A stretch of DNA of 64,000 nucleotides from Ruminococcus sp. (GCA_021770655.1 JAETQO010000003.1:45090-109089), one strand, 5' to 3'; positions 36,302-47,873 are shown, counted from the first letter of the stretch. Notes: generated from the sequence alone by a model not told the origin. Numbers and translations: made by a program.

Positions 36302-38080
36302 ATGGATATTTTTTCTGTATTGTCATTGATCGGCGGTCTTGCGCTGTTCCTTTACGGAATGAACGTAATGGGCGGCGGGCTGGAAAAGCTTGCAGGCGGC
36401 AAGCTGGAGAAGATATTTGAAAAGCTTACGTCTAATCCTTTGAAGGCCGTGCTGTTGGGTGTGACCGTTACGTCGGTCATTCAGTCCTCATCGGCGACTA
36501 CGGTAATGCTGGTGGGATTTGTCAACGCGGGCATAATGAAGCTTCGTTCCGCTATAGGAATAATAATGGGCGCTAATATCGGTACTACGGTGACTGCGTG
36601 GCTGCTTTCCCTTTCGGGTCTGAGCGGTGACAGTTTGCTGGTAAATATGCTGAAGCCTGCGTCGTTTTCTCCTGTTCTTGCTATAATCGGAGTGGCGATA
36701 CTTACCTTTTCCAAGAGCGGAAGGAAAAAGGATATTGCCACGATACTGATAGGATTTGCGGTGCTTATGTTCGGAATGACCATGATGAGCGACGCTGTTG
36801 CGCCTTTGAAGGATGTTCCCGAATTTGCGGAAATACTGCTGTGGTTCAATAATCCTGTGCTTGGCGTACTTGCAGGCGCACTTCTCACGGCGATAATTCA
36901 GTCTTCATCGGCTTCCGTCGGAATTTTGCAGGCGCTTTCGGCTACGGGCGCTATAACCTTCGGTTCTGCGCTTCCGATAATTCTCGGACAGAATATAGGA
37001 ACCTGCGTCACGGCTCTGCTTTCATCTATCGGTACGAGCAAAAACGCAAAAAGAGTTGCAGTGGTACACCTTTACTTTAACATTATCGGAACATTTTTGT
37101 TCTTAGGCGTATTCTATCTGGCAAACGCAATTGTGGATTTTTCTTTCATAAGCGATGTTGTGGGTGCAAAGGAAATAGCCGTTGTGCATACCATATTCAA
37201 CTTTTCCACGACCATTGTGCTTCTGCCCTTTATAAAGGCGCTGGAAAAGCTTGCTTACTTCACGGTAAGAGACGGCGAGTGCGAAGGCAAGGAGGATATG
37301 GAACAGCAGTTTCGTATTCTTGACGACAGATTTTTGCAGTCTCCTGCTTTTGCGATAGAAAAGTGCAGAGATCTTACAAACAAAATGGGCGAGCTTGCAA
37401 AGGAAAGCATTACAATTGCGCTTGAAATTTCCACGGGAAAATTCGACCGTGAAAAAGCGGAGCAGATAAACGCCAATGAGACTGCTGTGGATATGTACGA
37501 GGACAGGCTCGGCACTTATCTTGTAAAGCTTTCAAGTCAAGATATGTCCATAAAGGATTCTCAATCGGTTTCAACGCTTCTGCACGTTATCGGAGATTTT
37601 GAAAGGATTTCCGACCATGCTCAGAATATTGTTGACGTGGCGGTGGAAAAGCATGAAAAGGACGTGGAGTTCTCGCCTCAGGCAACAAAGGAGCTTAACG
37701 TGATATGCGGAGCGGTCAAGGAGATACTTGATATTTCTCTGGAGGCCTTTGAAAAGCACGATCTTGAAACGGCGTCGAGGGTCGAACCTCTGGAGGAGGT
37801 CGTAGACAGGCTCAGGGCGACGCTTAAAAGACGCCACATCAAAAGACTCCAGTCGGGAGAATGTACCATAGAAATGGGATTTATCTTTATCGACCTGCTC
37901 ACGAATCTTGAAAGAGTCTCCGACCACTGCTCGAATATTGCGGTATGTCTTATTCAGGCGGAAGACGACAGCTTTGACACTCATGAATATATAAAGATCC
38001 TTAAAAACTCGGGCGAAGGCTTTGACGGTCAGGTTAAACGCTACCTGGACAAATACGCTTTGCCCTCCAGGGAGCTTTAG
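36302..38080 (+). CDS. Na/Pi cotransporter family protein with C-terminal PhoU-like domain
   Basis: Duplicated QSSSATTVMLVG / QSSSASVGIL motifs; FERISDHAQNIVDVA. Confidence 0.93.
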   Translation: MDIFSVLSLIGGLALFLYGMNVMGGGLEKLAGGKLEKIFEKLTSNPLKAVLLGVTVTSVIQSSSATTVMLVGFVNAGIMKLRSAIGIIMGANIGTTVTAWLLSLSGLSGDSLLVNMLKPASFSPVLAIIGVAILTFSKSGRKKDIATILIGFAVLMFGMTMMSDAVAPLKDVPEFAEILLWFNNPVLGVLAGALLTAIIQSSSASVGILQALSATGAITFGSALPIILGQNIGTCVTALLSSIGTSKNAKRVAVVHLYFNIIGTFLFLGVFYLANAIVDFSFISDVVGAKEIAVVHTIFNFSTTIVLLPFIKALEKLAYFTVRDGECEGKEDMEQQFRILDDRFLQSPAFAIEKCRDLTNKMGELAKESITIALEISTGKFDREKAEQINANETAVDMYEDRLGTYLVKLSSQDMSIKDSQSVSTLLHVIGDFERISDHAQNIVDVAVEKHEKDVEFSPQATKELNVICGAVKEILDISLEAFEKHDLETASRVEPLEEVVDRLRATLKRRHIKRLQSGECTIEMGFIFIDLLTNLERVSDHCSNIAVCLIQAEDDSFDTHEYIKILKNSGEGFDGQVKRYLDKYALPSREL

Positions 38081-38166
38081 GTCGGGGTCAAAGAAATCGG
38101 TCGGACGCGTGCCGGTGGAAAAGCTAACGGCTGTGCGTACCGCATAAATGAAAGAGGTAAGAAAAT

Positions 38167-38844
38167 ATGTCGCTTATTTACTGTGTTGAAGATGATGACG
38201 GAATAAGAGAGCTGATCGTCTGCGCTCTTAAGTCCGGAGGATATGAGGCAAAAGCATTTCCAAAAGCAAAGCTTTTGTACGAAGAGATAAAAAACAAACA
38301 GCCGTCGCTGGTATTGCTCGATATAATGCTGCCCGACGAGGACGGATATACTATACTTACAAAGCTGAAAAAGGACAGCCGCACGCAGGATATTCCTGTT
38401 ATAATGCTGACTGCAAAGACGAGCGAGATCGACAAGGTATCGGGACTTGAAATGGGCGCGGACGATTATATTACCAAGCCTTTCGGCGTAATGGAACTGC
38501 TTTCGAGGATAAAGGCTGTTTTGAGGAGGACCGGCAAACAAAACAGCGAGACCGATGTGATTGAAGAAAGCGGAGTTTCTCTTGACGCTTCAAAGAGAAT
38601 ATGCTCGTATAACGGACGAGAGGTCGTGTTGACCTATAAGGAATTTGAACTGCTTATGTATCTGATGAGGCACAAATCCATTGCCGTAAGCCGCGACAAG
38701 CTTATGGAAACGGTATGGGGCTATGAGTTTGCGGGTGAAACGAGGACGGTGGATATGCACATCAAGACTCTCAGGCAAAAGCTTGAGGCGGCCGGCTGTA
38801 CGGATCTTATCAAGACGGTAAGGGGCATTGGCTATAAGGTCTGA
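38167..38844 (+). CDS. OmpR/PhoB-type response regulator
   Basis: Receiver LLDIMLPDEDGYT…MLTAKT…GADDYITKPF; winged helix VDMHIKTLRQKLE. Confidence 0.93.
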   Translation: MSLIYCVEDDDGIRELIVCALKSGGYEAKAFPKAKLLYEEIKNKQPSLVLLDIMLPDEDGYTILTKLKKDSRTQDIPVIMLTAKTSEIDKVSGLEMGADDYITKPFGVMELLSRIKAVLRRTGKQNSETDVIEESGVSLDASKRICSYNGREVVLTYKEFELLMYLMRHKSIAVSRDKLMETVWGYEFAGETRTVDMHIKTLRQKLEAAGCTDLIKTVRGIGYKV

Positions 38845-38990
38845 GGATAAGTACAACACTGCACAAACGGAGTGGCTTTATATATGCCCTGACGCCGTAT
38901 TTTCCGTCATCGTTTGGACACGGTCCGGCTGCGCGATACGCAAATGATCTTTTTGCGGTATTGCCTAAAACATGATTTGAAAAGAGGTGC

Positions 38991-40691
38991 ATGAAAATGC
39001 AGAAAAAAATATACAAGGTGATGACTGTGCTGGTTTCATGCACTCTGCTGATATTCCTGCTGTTGGTGGGTTCGCTGGGTTATTCGGCTTATCAAAGATC
39101 CACGAAGGAGGATCTGAAATCTGCGGCAAAGATCGTAACAGAAGGAAAAAAAGAGCCGGAGGAAGTGGCGAGAATACTGAAAAAGGCGCTTAACTTCGAT
39201 GTGAGGGTAACTTTTATTGCCTCCGACGGCAGAGTGGAATACGACTCGGAGACGGACGCGGACGAAATGGAAAATCACAGCGGCCGCGAAGAATTTATCG
39301 GAGCGATGAAAAACGGTTCGGCTGAGGCTATGAGAATGTCGAAAACGCTGGGCTATACGACCTATTATTACGCTGTGAAATATAACGGGGGGGTTCTGAG
39401 AATCTCCACGGACAAGGAAAATCTTGCGGGAGTATTTCTGGCAGTGATACCTATGCTTGCGGTTTTTGCGGGTGCGATAATATTTGTTACGACCGTAATT
39501 TCCATAAAGCTGTCGGAGAGCATGATAAAGCCTATAAATTCCCTTGTAAAACAGCTTGATCTGAGAAACGAAAATATCGGACAGCTTGAAACGCCCTATG
39601 AAGAGCTTGAGCCTATTATAAAAAACGCCGATGTTCTTATGAAACGTATTCACAAGAACATGAATAAGATCAAGGCGGAAAAGGAGAAGATATCCTTCAT
39701 CACCGAAAATATGGTGGAGGGAATGATACTGCTTGACGAAGATATGACTGTGCTGTCGGTGAACAAGAGCGCACTGAAGATCCTCGGAGTGAGCTTTGAT
39801 GTTGACGATCATGAAAAGATCGAAAAAATGACCGATAACGAGCAGGTTTTACGGCTGCTTGACGAAGCAAAGCAAAACGGTGCGGCAAACGGTATCGTGG
39901 CTGTAAAGAGAAGATTTTACCGTACCTTTGCCAACAAGGTATACAGCGAAAACACTCTGGATTTCGGTTTGATAATGTTCCTTGTGGACGTGACGGAGGA
40001 AATACAGAGCGAACAGATACGCCGTGATTTTTCCGCTAACGTTTCACATGAGCTTAAGACTCCCCTCACTACTATCAAGGGCTTCGGAGAACTGCTTGAC
40101 AACGGAATTTTCACAAAGCCGGAGGATATAAAGAAATACGGCGGAATGATATACCGTGAAAGCGAAAGGCTGCTGTATCTTATAAACGACATCATAAGGC
40201 TTTCGGAGATAGAGGAGCAGGAACATATTTTGTCGGACAGGATAGACTTGCTTAAAACTGCTCACGACGTGGAGGAGATTTTACAGAATAAGGCTTACAA
40301 TCACAAGGTGACTATCCACATTGACGGAGAACCTGTGGAGATACCGGGAAATCAGAGTTATATTACCGAGCTGTTTTTAAATCTTATGGACAATGCCGTA
40401 AAGTACAACCACGACGGCGGTTCGTTATGGGTAAGCGTGTTCAGAGAGGGAAACAAGGCGGTGGCTGTGTTCAGGGATAACGGCATAGGCATTTCCGAAG
40501 AACATCAGAGCAGGGTGTTTGAAAGATTTTACCGTGTGGACAAAAGCCGTTCAAAGAAAACAGGCGGAACGGGTCTTGGTTTATCGATAGTAAAGCACAT
40601 TGTATCCTACCACAGCGGAGAGGTGGAGCTTAAAAGCCGACCGGGAGAGGGTACGGAGATAACCGTAAAATTGCCGGTCGATCACGTATAA
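38991..40691 (+). CDS. PhoR-type sensor histidine kinase
   Basis: FSANVSHELKTPLTTIKGFGELL, DNAVKYN, DNGIGISEE, GGTGLGLSIVKHIV. Confidence 0.93.
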   Translation: MKMQKKIYKVMTVLVSCTLLIFLLLVGSLGYSAYQRSTKEDLKSAAKIVTEGKKEPEEVARILKKALNFDVRVTFIASDGRVEYDSETDADEMENHSGREEFIGAMKNGSAEAMRMSKTLGYTTYYYAVKYNGGVLRISTDKENLAGVFLAVIPMLAVFAGAIIFVTTVISIKLSESMIKPINSLVKQLDLRNENIGQLETPYEELEPIIKNADVLMKRIHKNMNKIKAEKEKISFITENMVEGMILLDEDMTVLSVNKSALKILGVSFDVDDHEKIEKMTDNEQVLRLLDEAKQNGAANGIVAVKRRFYRTFANKVYSENTLDFGLIMFLVDVTEEIQSEQIRRDFSANVSHELKTPLTTIKGFGELLDNGIFTKPEDIKKYGGMIYRESERLLYLINDIIRLSEIEEQEHILSDRIDLLKTAHDVEEILQNKAYNHKVTIHIDGEPVEIPGNQSYITELFLNLMDNAVKYNHDGGSLWVSVFREGNKAVAVFRDNGIGISEEHQSRVFERFYRVDKSRSKKTGGTGLGLSIVKHIVSYHSGEVELKSRPGEGTEITVKLPVDHV

Positions 40692-40712
40692 TAATGATAC
40701 GGTCACAATACA

Positions 40713-40746
40713 GCAGGGAAACGGGAAAACGTTTCCCTGCTTTTTT
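40713..40746 (+). terminator. Intrinsic terminator of the pho operon
   Basis: GCAGGGAAAC…GTTTCCCTGC + T6. Confidence 0.85.
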
Positions 40747-40844
40747 ATAGGCAACGGGTTTACATTTTTTCGGTTTTATGGTATAATGCTGTCATACGAT
40801 TTTTGAGTTGATAAGATAAATCTGAATTTGTAGGGGATATTGAA

Positions 40845-41303
40845 ATGAGCATAAAAAGAGCACAAGAATTTGATTTCGATATTGTCAAGGAAATAACACA
40901 CACAACAATTACTGAAATCTATCCGCATTATTATTCAAATGGTGCAGTAGCATTTTTTCTTAATCATCACAATGATGAAAATATAAAAAATGATATTTCA
41001 AGCCAAAATGTTTTCTTATGCTATGATTTAGAGCAAAATGTAGTAGGTACAGTTACAATTAAGCGAAATGAGATCTGCCGTTTATTTGTACTGCCAAAAT
41101 ATCAAGGTAATGGATATGGGAAAGAGCTATTAGAGTATGCGGAAATTTCAATTGCAAAACACTATGATGAAATAATACTTGACGCTTCTCTGTCTGCAAA
41201 ATCAATTTATCTTAAAAGAGGATATAAAGAGATTGAATATCACGCAATAAAAACTGGAAATAACGATTATCTATGCTATGATATTATGAAAAAGCGAATT
41301 TAA
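40845..41303 (+). CDS. GNAT family N-acetyltransferase
   Basis: CRLFVLPKYQGNGYGKELLEYAE, AKSIYLKRGYKEI. Confidence 0.88.
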   Translation: MSIKRAQEFDFDIVKEITHTTITEIYPHYYSNGAVAFFLNHHNDENIKNDISSQNVFLCYDLEQNVVGTVTIKRNEICRLFVLPKYQGNGYGKELLEYAEISIAKHYDEIILDASLSAKSIYLKRGYKEIEYHAIKTGNNDYLCYDIMKKRI

Positions 41304-41358
41304 ATTCCAATTTACGACAGAAACATTTTTATAAAACTCAGACAGGAGGATAATTTTA

Positions 41359-42456
41359 ATGGGTTGGCTTATCGGTGCGCTTGTGATATTGCTTACGGCG
41401 ACGGTCAATTTATATATCATGTGCAGACGTGCGGTTAAGACCACAGTGCCCGACAAGAGCGGCGCAGTGGTTTCGCTTGTGGGGCTGGGGGTCATGCTTG
41501 TTTTGTGCATACCCGTTTTTTTCACTCTTACATGGGTGCTTGTTCTTCTGCACGTTTCAATACTGGGACTTGTTTTTCTGCTTGTAAATGTTGTTGTAAG
41601 GCGTTTTACAAAGGACGGAAAAGACAAAATAAGAAAGTATATCCACGGCTATTCTTTATTGCCTGTTCTGATAACGGCAGCGCTTATTACATACGGTTAT
41701 TTTAATATGCGAAACATTGTCGAAACGGATTATACTGTTTCTTCGGATAAGCTTTCGGAAAATTATACGGCGGCGATGATAGCCGATCTTCATTTCGGCA
41801 CAAGCACAAATTCAGAAAAGGTCGGAGAGCTTTGCGAAAGCATTTCGGACAAGGACGTGGATATGCTGATGCTTTGCGGAGATATTGTTGATGAAAGCAC
41901 TACGCTTGAACAGATGCAGGACGTATTTGAAATTCTGGGAAACACGAAAACCAAATACGGGGTATTTTATGTTTACGGAAATCACGACAGGTCGCTGTAT
42001 ACGGCAGAACCTAACTATACAGAGCAACAGCTTGTATCCGCTATTGAGGACAGCGGCATAACTATACTTGAGGACGAAAGCGTAAGGCTTAACGACGAGC
42101 TTACGCTTATCGGAAGGAAGGATCGTTCGGACGGCGGCCGCAGGAATATGAAATCCCTGATAAAGGAAACGGACGAGGATAGCTTTATTATTGTTATGGA
42201 TCATCAGCCCTACGATTTTGTTGAAAAAGCGGAGAGCGGCGCAGATTTGCAGGTATCGGGTCACACTCACGCAGGACAGATAATGCCGGGCGGTTGGTTT
42301 ATGAAGCTTTTCGGCATCTCGGAGCTGTATTACGGGCAGGAAACCGTCAATGGTATGGACGCAGTTGTGACTTCGGGAGCGTCGGGCTGGGGATTCCCCA
42401 TCAGGACGCAAAAAAATTCGGAATATGTTATTATCAGCATTGAGGGAGAAAAGTAA
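41359..42456 (+). CDS. Membrane-anchored metallophosphoesterase (YkuE-like)
   Basis: IADLHFG, CGDIVDE, YGNHDRS, MDHQP, SGHTHAGQIMPGG. Confidence 0.92.
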   Translation: MGWLIGALVILLTATVNLYIMCRRAVKTTVPDKSGAVVSLVGLGVMLVLCIPVFFTLTWVLVLLHVSILGLVFLLVNVVVRRFTKDGKDKIRKYIHGYSLLPVLITAALITYGYFNMRNIVETDYTVSSDKLSENYTAAMIADLHFGTSTNSEKVGELCESISDKDVDMLMLCGDIVDESTTLEQMQDVFEILGNTKTKYGVFYVYGNHDRSLYTAEPNYTEQQLVSAIEDSGITILEDESVRLNDELTLIGRKDRSDGGRRNMKSLIKETDEDSFIIVMDHQPYDFVEKAESGADLQVSGHTHAGQIMPGGWFMKLFGISELYYGQETVNGMDAVVTSGASGWGFPIRTQKNSEYVIISIEGEK

Positions 42457-42758
42457 TGTACGATAGAGTTTACGAGCTTGTTAGGAAAATACCGAAAGGC
42501 AGAGTGGCGACCTACGGACAGATCGCCGCAATGCTGGGGAATCCCCGTATGTGCAGGGCGGTAGGAAACGCTTTGCACCATAATCCCGACGGAGAAGAAA
42601 CGCCGTGCTACCGTGTGGTAAATTCAAAGGGAGAGCTTTCGGGAAGCTTTGCTTTCGGCGGCGGCGACGAGCAGAAACGCAGGCTGGAGGCGGACGGGAT
42701 AGAGGTAAAGGACAATAGGGTCGATCTGAAACAGTATATCTGGGACGGTAAGATATAG
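42456..42758 (+). CDS. MGMT/ATL family DNA-alkyltransferase-like protein
   Basis: IPKGRVATYGQIA…RAVGNAL…TPCYRVVNSKGELSG. Confidence 0.9.
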   Translation: MYDRVYELVRKIPKGRVATYGQIAAMLGNPRMCRAVGNALHHNPDGEETPCYRVVNSKGELSGSFAFGGGDEQKRRLEADGIEVKDNRVDLKQYIWDGKI

Positions 42759-42842
42759 TAAGCGGAAACGGGTTCTCGGCGGTTGCAATTTTTTCCGCGC
42801 TGTGATATAATATCATTATAATATTTTTATCGGAGGTACAAA

Positions 42843-43607
42843 ATGTCTGAGGAAACAAAGGATATACAGGAAGAAAATAAAAAGGGAAATGTGCTTGCGG
42901 GCTTTGTACTTTACAAGGACGCAAATATCGACTGGCTTAGATTTAAAAAATTCCTGAAAGACGATTGGAATATCGTTGCTGATGACGAGGTAAAGGACAA
43001 CGCGCTTGTATTCAAGGTTGACGATATGCTGGTAGCTTGTTCGCTTATGCCGAACCCTGTTCCGAACAAGGAGGCTGAAGGAGCGGCGAAGTATAATATA
43101 CTCTGGAAAGAGGGTGCAAGCGAGGTAGCTAAGCATCAGGCACACGTTATGCTGGCAGTTATGAACAAGATCGACCCTATCGATCAGGCTATACTGTTTG
43201 CAAAGGTTGCCTGCTCGCTGTTAAAGCTGGATAATTCTATCGGCATTTACAAGGATCCGACGGTTTATGAGAGAGATTTTTACATAAACTTTGCCGAGAG
43301 TATAAAGAAGGGCGAATATCCTATGCCTATCCTTATTTATACGGGAATGTATCTGGCGAAAACGGGACTTTGCGCTTTTACGTCGGGAATGAGATTTTTC
43401 GGCTATGAGGAAATGGAGATAGTTGATTCTCCTAAACAGCCGAACGATCTGCTGGGATTTTTACTTTCCATTTCCGAGTACGTGCTGTCCGAGGGCGTTG
43501 AGCTTAAAGACGGCGAAACAATAGGGTTTACGGAGGATCAGAAACTGCCCATTACCCTATCGGACGGTGTGAGCGTTCCCGGAAAGACCTTGAAAATAAA
43601 GTATTGA
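42843..43607 (+). CDS. Hypothetical protein (possibly DUF4261-like)
   Basis: 254-aa ORF with good start context; family assignment tentative. Confidence 0.6.
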   Translation: MSEETKDIQEENKKGNVLAGFVLYKDANIDWLRFKKFLKDDWNIVADDEVKDNALVFKVDDMLVACSLMPNPVPNKEAEGAAKYNILWKEGASEVAKHQAHVMLAVMNKIDPIDQAILFAKVACSLLKLDNSIGIYKDPTVYERDFYINFAESIKKGEYPMPILIYTGMYLAKTGLCAFTSGMRFFGYEEMEIVDSPKQPNDLLGFLLSISEYVLSEGVELKDGETIGFTEDQKLPITLSDGVSVPGKTLKIKY

Positions 43608-43708
43608 TATATCTGAACAGCAAAAGAGCGGGTTTGAACACAAACCTGCTCTTTTTCAGATAAATTAAACTATCAGCGGAGATTTAAGGCATACCTCTGT
43701 ATAATATT

Positions 43709-44578
43709 TTATTTTTCAACGACCGGCACCCATATCTCTGTCCTGTAATCCTCCGAAGCCATATTTCCCGCCGGATAAGCTTCAATGTCCATTTCATATG
43801 TGGGCTTATAGTTTGACGTCGGGAAAAACTCCGTGCATATTCTGTGCCACAACTGCTGTATAGCCTGCGGCATCGGTCCGATACATTCAAATACCGCCCA
43901 GGTCCTCGCAGGAATCTCACTGATTCTGAATCCGTCCGGTACAGCGGTATCATCACCGCAGACTGCCGCAATAGAATAACCAAAGGTCTGAGTATTCGTC
44001 GGAGCGTGATTGTAACACACTCCTAAAATAAATTCCTTATCCGAAGTAAGCTCTAAAAGCTTATTTACCGTACCGTCCTTGCGAGAACGCTCCCAGAATT
44101 CGGGAATGGTGTTTTTGTTTTCGCTGTCATTAATACTGTGCCGCTCAAGCTTTTCGATGACCCTAAAAGCTTCTTTCTTCACAATTTTGTAGTCCATAAC
44201 ACTACCGCCTTTCAATATGATCTGCACGGAAATCCTTGAAAAGTTTTTCAGCTTACTGCCGTCCTTTTTTGCCTGTGACGGTGTAATTCCGTGAAACTTC
44301 ACAAACGCTCTTGTGAAACTTTCGGGGCTGTCATAACCGTATTTGATCGCCGCGTCAATCACCTTGATATTCTGAACAGACAACTCGCTGCCGGCAATCG
44401 AAAGCCGTCTGTTTCGGATATATTCTCCCAAAGAAAACCCGCATAGAATACCAAAAATTCTTTGAAAATAGAAGTTAGAGCAAGCCGCCTGCTTTGCAAT
44501 TTCTTCGTAATCCAGTTCTTCGGTAATATGTTCTTCAATGTAATCAAGTGCGTTCTGTATTCCGGTTATCCAGTCCAC
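43709..44578 (-). CDS. AraC family regulator with GyrI-like effector domain
   Basis: HTH AGSELSVQNIKVIDAAIKYGYDSPESFTRAFVKFHGITPSQAKK; C-terminal AVFECIGPMPQAIQQLWHRICTEFFP. Confidence 0.93.
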   Translation of the reverse strand: MDWITGIQNALDYIEEHITEELDYEEIAKQAACSNFYFQRIFGILCGFSLGEYIRNRRLSIAGSELSVQNIKVIDAAIKYGYDSPESFTRAFVKFHGITPSQAKKDGSKLKNFSRISVQIILKGGSVMDYKIVKKEAFRVIEKLERHSINDSENKNTIPEFWERSRKDGTVNKLLELTSDKEFILGVCYNHAPTNTQTFGYSIAAVCGDDTAVPDGFRISEIPARTWAVFECIGPMPQAIQQLWHRICTEFFPTSNYKPTYEMDIEAYPAGNMASEDYRTEIWVPVVEK

Positions 44579-44939
44579 AACAGTTCACCGTCCTTCCGTG
44601 TATCTATATTATAGCGGATTTTTATGTGTCATTCCTGATTTTTCATGCAAAGAAAAGACAGATTTTTTTACCCTTCAAACACATAAATTTATTGTATCAC
44701 ATTCCGCACCAAAATGTGTTATCAATTTCTAAAACCGCCTCAGAACAGACAAACGGAAAATCCGGCAATAGAAATGTTCATATTCTTGTGATAAAATAAA
44801 TTGAGTTAAATCTCATAACTTAAATCAACACTAAACAGGTTCTGCGTTGTTCACTTTGTACGAAAGATACCGTATAATTAAATCATCGGGTACGGAAATT
44901 GTACTTTGAAAAAGTTTATTTATTACGGAGGTTATCATT

Positions 44940-45296
44940 ATGAACACGGACAAAATTTATGCAGAATCTATTGCCAACGAGTACTCGCCTAAGGATACTT
45001 CAAAGGTCGTTGCCCTTAAAAAGCTCGACCAAAAAGCCAAGCTCCCTTCTGAGATCTTTACTTATACTTTCGGTATTGTTGCTGCGCTGATCTTCGGACT
45101 GGGAATGTGTCTTTCCATGAAAGTTATCGGTCCGGGTACGACGGCGGTCACTGCAATCGGAATTGTAATAGGAGTGATCGGTATGCTTATGGTCGGTATA
45201 AACTACCCTATCTATAAAAAACTGCGTGAAAAAGGCAAGAAAAAATATGCATACGAAATTGTACAGCTTGCAAAGGAAATCAGCGAAAAACAGTAA
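44940..45296 (+). CDS. Small two-TM membrane protein
   Basis: Two hydrophobic segments; acidic/basic flanks; adjacent to the TetR gene. Confidence 0.7.
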   Translation: MNTDKIYAESIANEYSPKDTSKVVALKKLDQKAKLPSEIFTYTFGIVAALIFGLGMCLSMKVIGPGTTAVTAIGIVIGVIGMLMVGINYPIYKKLREKGKKKYAYEIVQLAKEISEKQ

Positions 45297-45313
45297 TAAT
45301 TAATCGAAAGCCG

Positions 45314-45907
45314 GTGGAGCGATTGAACAAAGCAGAAAGTAAGTATTTCAACACAGCCGTAAAAATGGATAAAGCATTTTTGGATATTCTTGAAAAAAAG
45401 GATCTCGAATATATTACGGTAAAAGAAATCTGTAAATATGCAGGCGTTAATCGTTCAACATTTTATCTCCATTATGAAAATATCGGAGACCTGCTTAACG
45501 AAAGCGTGCAGTATATGTTTGATCGGCTTCTTACGTATTTCCCGGACAAGGACGTTTCTGTTATACATGACATTGAAAATGCTGATCTGAATGAGCTTTA
45601 TCTAATTACGCCGAAACTTCTGAATCCCTATTTGACGTTTATTCTCGAGCACAAAAAGCTGTTCGCCACATCTTTGTCAAAGTCGGATTCTCTCAGGCTT
45701 AACGAAAGCTATGATAAAATGGTTACTAATGTTCTGAGCCGTATACTCGACAGATTCGGAATTTCAGAAAATCGGAAAAATTATATGCTCACATTTTATA
45801 TTCACGGAATTATAGCGGTCATAGCCGAGTGGCTTAAAAATGATTGTACGGAGTCTATCGATTTTATTATCGATATAATTTCGGAACAAATACCGAAAAT
45901 AAAGTAG
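45314..45907 (+). CDS. TetR family regulator
   Basis: LEYITVKEICKYAGVNRSTFYLHYENIGDLL. Confidence 0.88.
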   Translation: MERLNKAESKYFNTAVKMDKAFLDILEKKDLEYITVKEICKYAGVNRSTFYLHYENIGDLLNESVQYMFDRLLTYFPDKDVSVIHDIENADLNELYLITPKLLNPYLTFILEHKKLFATSLSKSDSLRLNESYDKMVTNVLSRILDRFGISENRKNYMLTFYIHGIIAVIAEWLKNDCTESIDFIIDIISEQIPKIK

Positions 45908-46013
45908 TATATGCCGCAGTGTGTTTAATGCAGTAATAAATATTGATGAAGTTATTCTTGTATAACCTCCTGTTTTTGTGCGGCAATAGCTTGCTCCATT
46001 CTTAACGGCGAAA

Positions 46014-46049
46014 GGCCCGCAAAGATTTAAAAGTCTTTGCGGGCTTTTT
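46014..46049 (+). terminator. Intrinsic terminator
   Basis: GCCCGCAAAGA…TCTTTGCGGGCTTTTT. Confidence 0.85.
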
Positions 46050-46163
46050 ATTTTTGGATACGGAGAAAAAACAGCACCGATTTAATTCAAAATGATGCTG
46101 TATATTTATTCGATTTTAGCAATGATAGCTTTCGTAAAGTAAGCCTTTTGACTGTATAAAATC

Positions 46164-46838
46164 TCATTGTATGTTTTTTTCATCATCAGACCGTAAAATC
46201 AAAAGGGTGCAAAGCAGACCCAATGCCGCTAAAATTACTGCTTTTGTACCGATGAGATCGGTCATCAGCGCCCCAAGGGCGGCGCCGCCGATAAAAAACA
46301 TTATTATCCCATAGTATTGCAGTGCATTTTTTAACTTGTCCTTGTTTTTGGTTTTGAAATACTGAAAGAGATTATCTGTAGCGCTTCTGAGGTTTCCGGT
46401 GCACATAGTCGTTGCAAACGGGTTGCCGTTCATTTTCCTAAACGCTTCTACCTGCATTGCGCAGGTAAACGATACAAGCACATTGGCTAATGAATTAAGA
46501 TTTCCTTGGGGAATAAAACCGACGATCAGTATCACACCGATCTCTATCTCAAGGATTATCCTGTGCCAATGTATCTTAGGATGCTCATTGAATTTTGATT
46601 TTATCATTTCAACAATAAGCACGCCAAGGAAAAAGGATAAAATAGGTACAAAATAGGAAAAGACTTTTAACCGGTTACCGCTGCGGAGATTTAATGCAAG
46701 AAGAACCATATTTCCCGTCTGAGCGTTGGCGAAAACACCGTCTCTTGAAATATAGGTATATGCGTCAAGGAATCCGCCGACTATTGCAAGAACTACTCCG
46801 ACTCCGTAAAATTCGGCAATATGCCTTCCGTTTTTCAT
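46164..46838 (-). CDS. YoaK/DUF1275 family membrane protein
   Basis: [40 protein letters not shown]. Confidence 0.9.
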   Translation of the reverse strand: MKNGRHIAEFYGVGVVLAIVGGFLDAYTYISRDGVFANAQTGNMVLLALNLRSGNRLKVFSYFVPILSFFLGVLIVEMIKSKFNEHPKIHWHRIILEIEIGVILIVGFIPQGNLNSLANVLVSFTCAMQVEAFRKMNGNPFATTMCTGNLRSATDNLFQYFKTKNKDKLKNALQYYGIIMFFIGGAALGALMTDLIGTKAVILAALGLLCTLLILRSDDEKNIQ

Positions 46839-47779
46839 TTAACATCACCAACATCTTGGTCAAGAGGCACAAGCTCGTTCAGATCATACGGAGTCTTCTG
46901 ATAGATACAATAATTGAGCCAGTTGGAATACAGCAGATTCGCAGAACAGCTCCAGTTGAAAATGGGCTTGTTTGCAGGATCGTTATCAGGAAAATAGTTG
47001 TAAGGTATCTCAATGTCAATATCCTTTTCCTTGTCACGGAAATATTCTTTTGCAAGCGTTTCTCTGTCGTATTCCCAATGACCAAACAGGAAGAATTGAC
47101 GCTGGGTCTTATCCGAAACAAGATGAACTCCCGCCTCGTTGGATTCTGCAACGACTATAAGATTGGCGACTTTCTCAATATCTTCTCTTCGGATTTCGGT
47201 ATGTCGTGAATGAGGGCAATGAAAAACATCTCCGAAACCTTTAAGAATTATGCTTTGAGTAAAATTGATATGATGTTTGAAATTACCGAACATTTTTTTC
47301 TCAAGAGGGTGTTTTGGCACTCCGTAGTGATAATACAGTCCCGCCTGCGCGCCCCAGCAGATATGGATCGTTGAGAAAACGTTGGTTTTGGACCATTCAA
47401 AAACTCTGCAAAGTTCATTCCAGTAATCGACCTCTTCATAATCCATTTGTTCGACCGGAGCGCCGGTTATAATAAGACCGTCGTAACGGTTTTCGCATAC
47501 CTCGTCAAAGCTTTTATAAAACGCAAGCATATGCTCCTGAGGAGTATTTTTTGAAACATGGTTCATCTGTACAAGGTCAATATCAACGTGCAGAGGCGTG
47601 TTGCTGAGCAGTCGGAGCAGTTGTGTTTCCGTTGCAATTTTATCAGGCATAAGGTTTACTATAGCGATTTTCAGCGCTCTGATATCCTGATGTGCGGCTC
47701 TGTCGTCGGGTATAACAAATATATTTTCGTCCTCCAGCGTCTGAAACGCAGGCAGGTCGTTCGGAATTTTAATAGGCAA
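46835..47779 (-). CDS. metA: Homoserine O-acyltransferase (MetA)
   Basis: [72 protein letters not shown]. Confidence 0.96.
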   Translation of the reverse strand: MPIKIPNDLPAFQTLEDENIFVIPDDRAAHQDIRALKIAIVNLMPDKIATETQLLRLLSNTPLHVDIDLVQMNHVSKNTPQEHMLAFYKSFDEVCENRYDGLIITGAPVEQMDYEEVDYWNELCRVFEWSKTNVFSTIHICWGAQAGLYYHYGVPKHPLEKKMFGNFKHHINFTQSIILKGFGDVFHCPHSRHTEIRREDIEKVANLIVVAESNEAGVHLVSDKTQRQFFLFGHWEYDRETLAKEYFRDKEKDIDIEIPYNYFPDNDPANKPIFNWSCSANLLYSNWLNYCIYQKTPYDLNELVPLDQDVGDVK

Positions 47780-47873
47780 TGTTTATCCCACCTTTAAATT
47801 ATACTCTGAAATATTATTATAACACACTTGACAGCTTAAATCAACGAACGGGCTTGCTTGTTCACAATTTATT

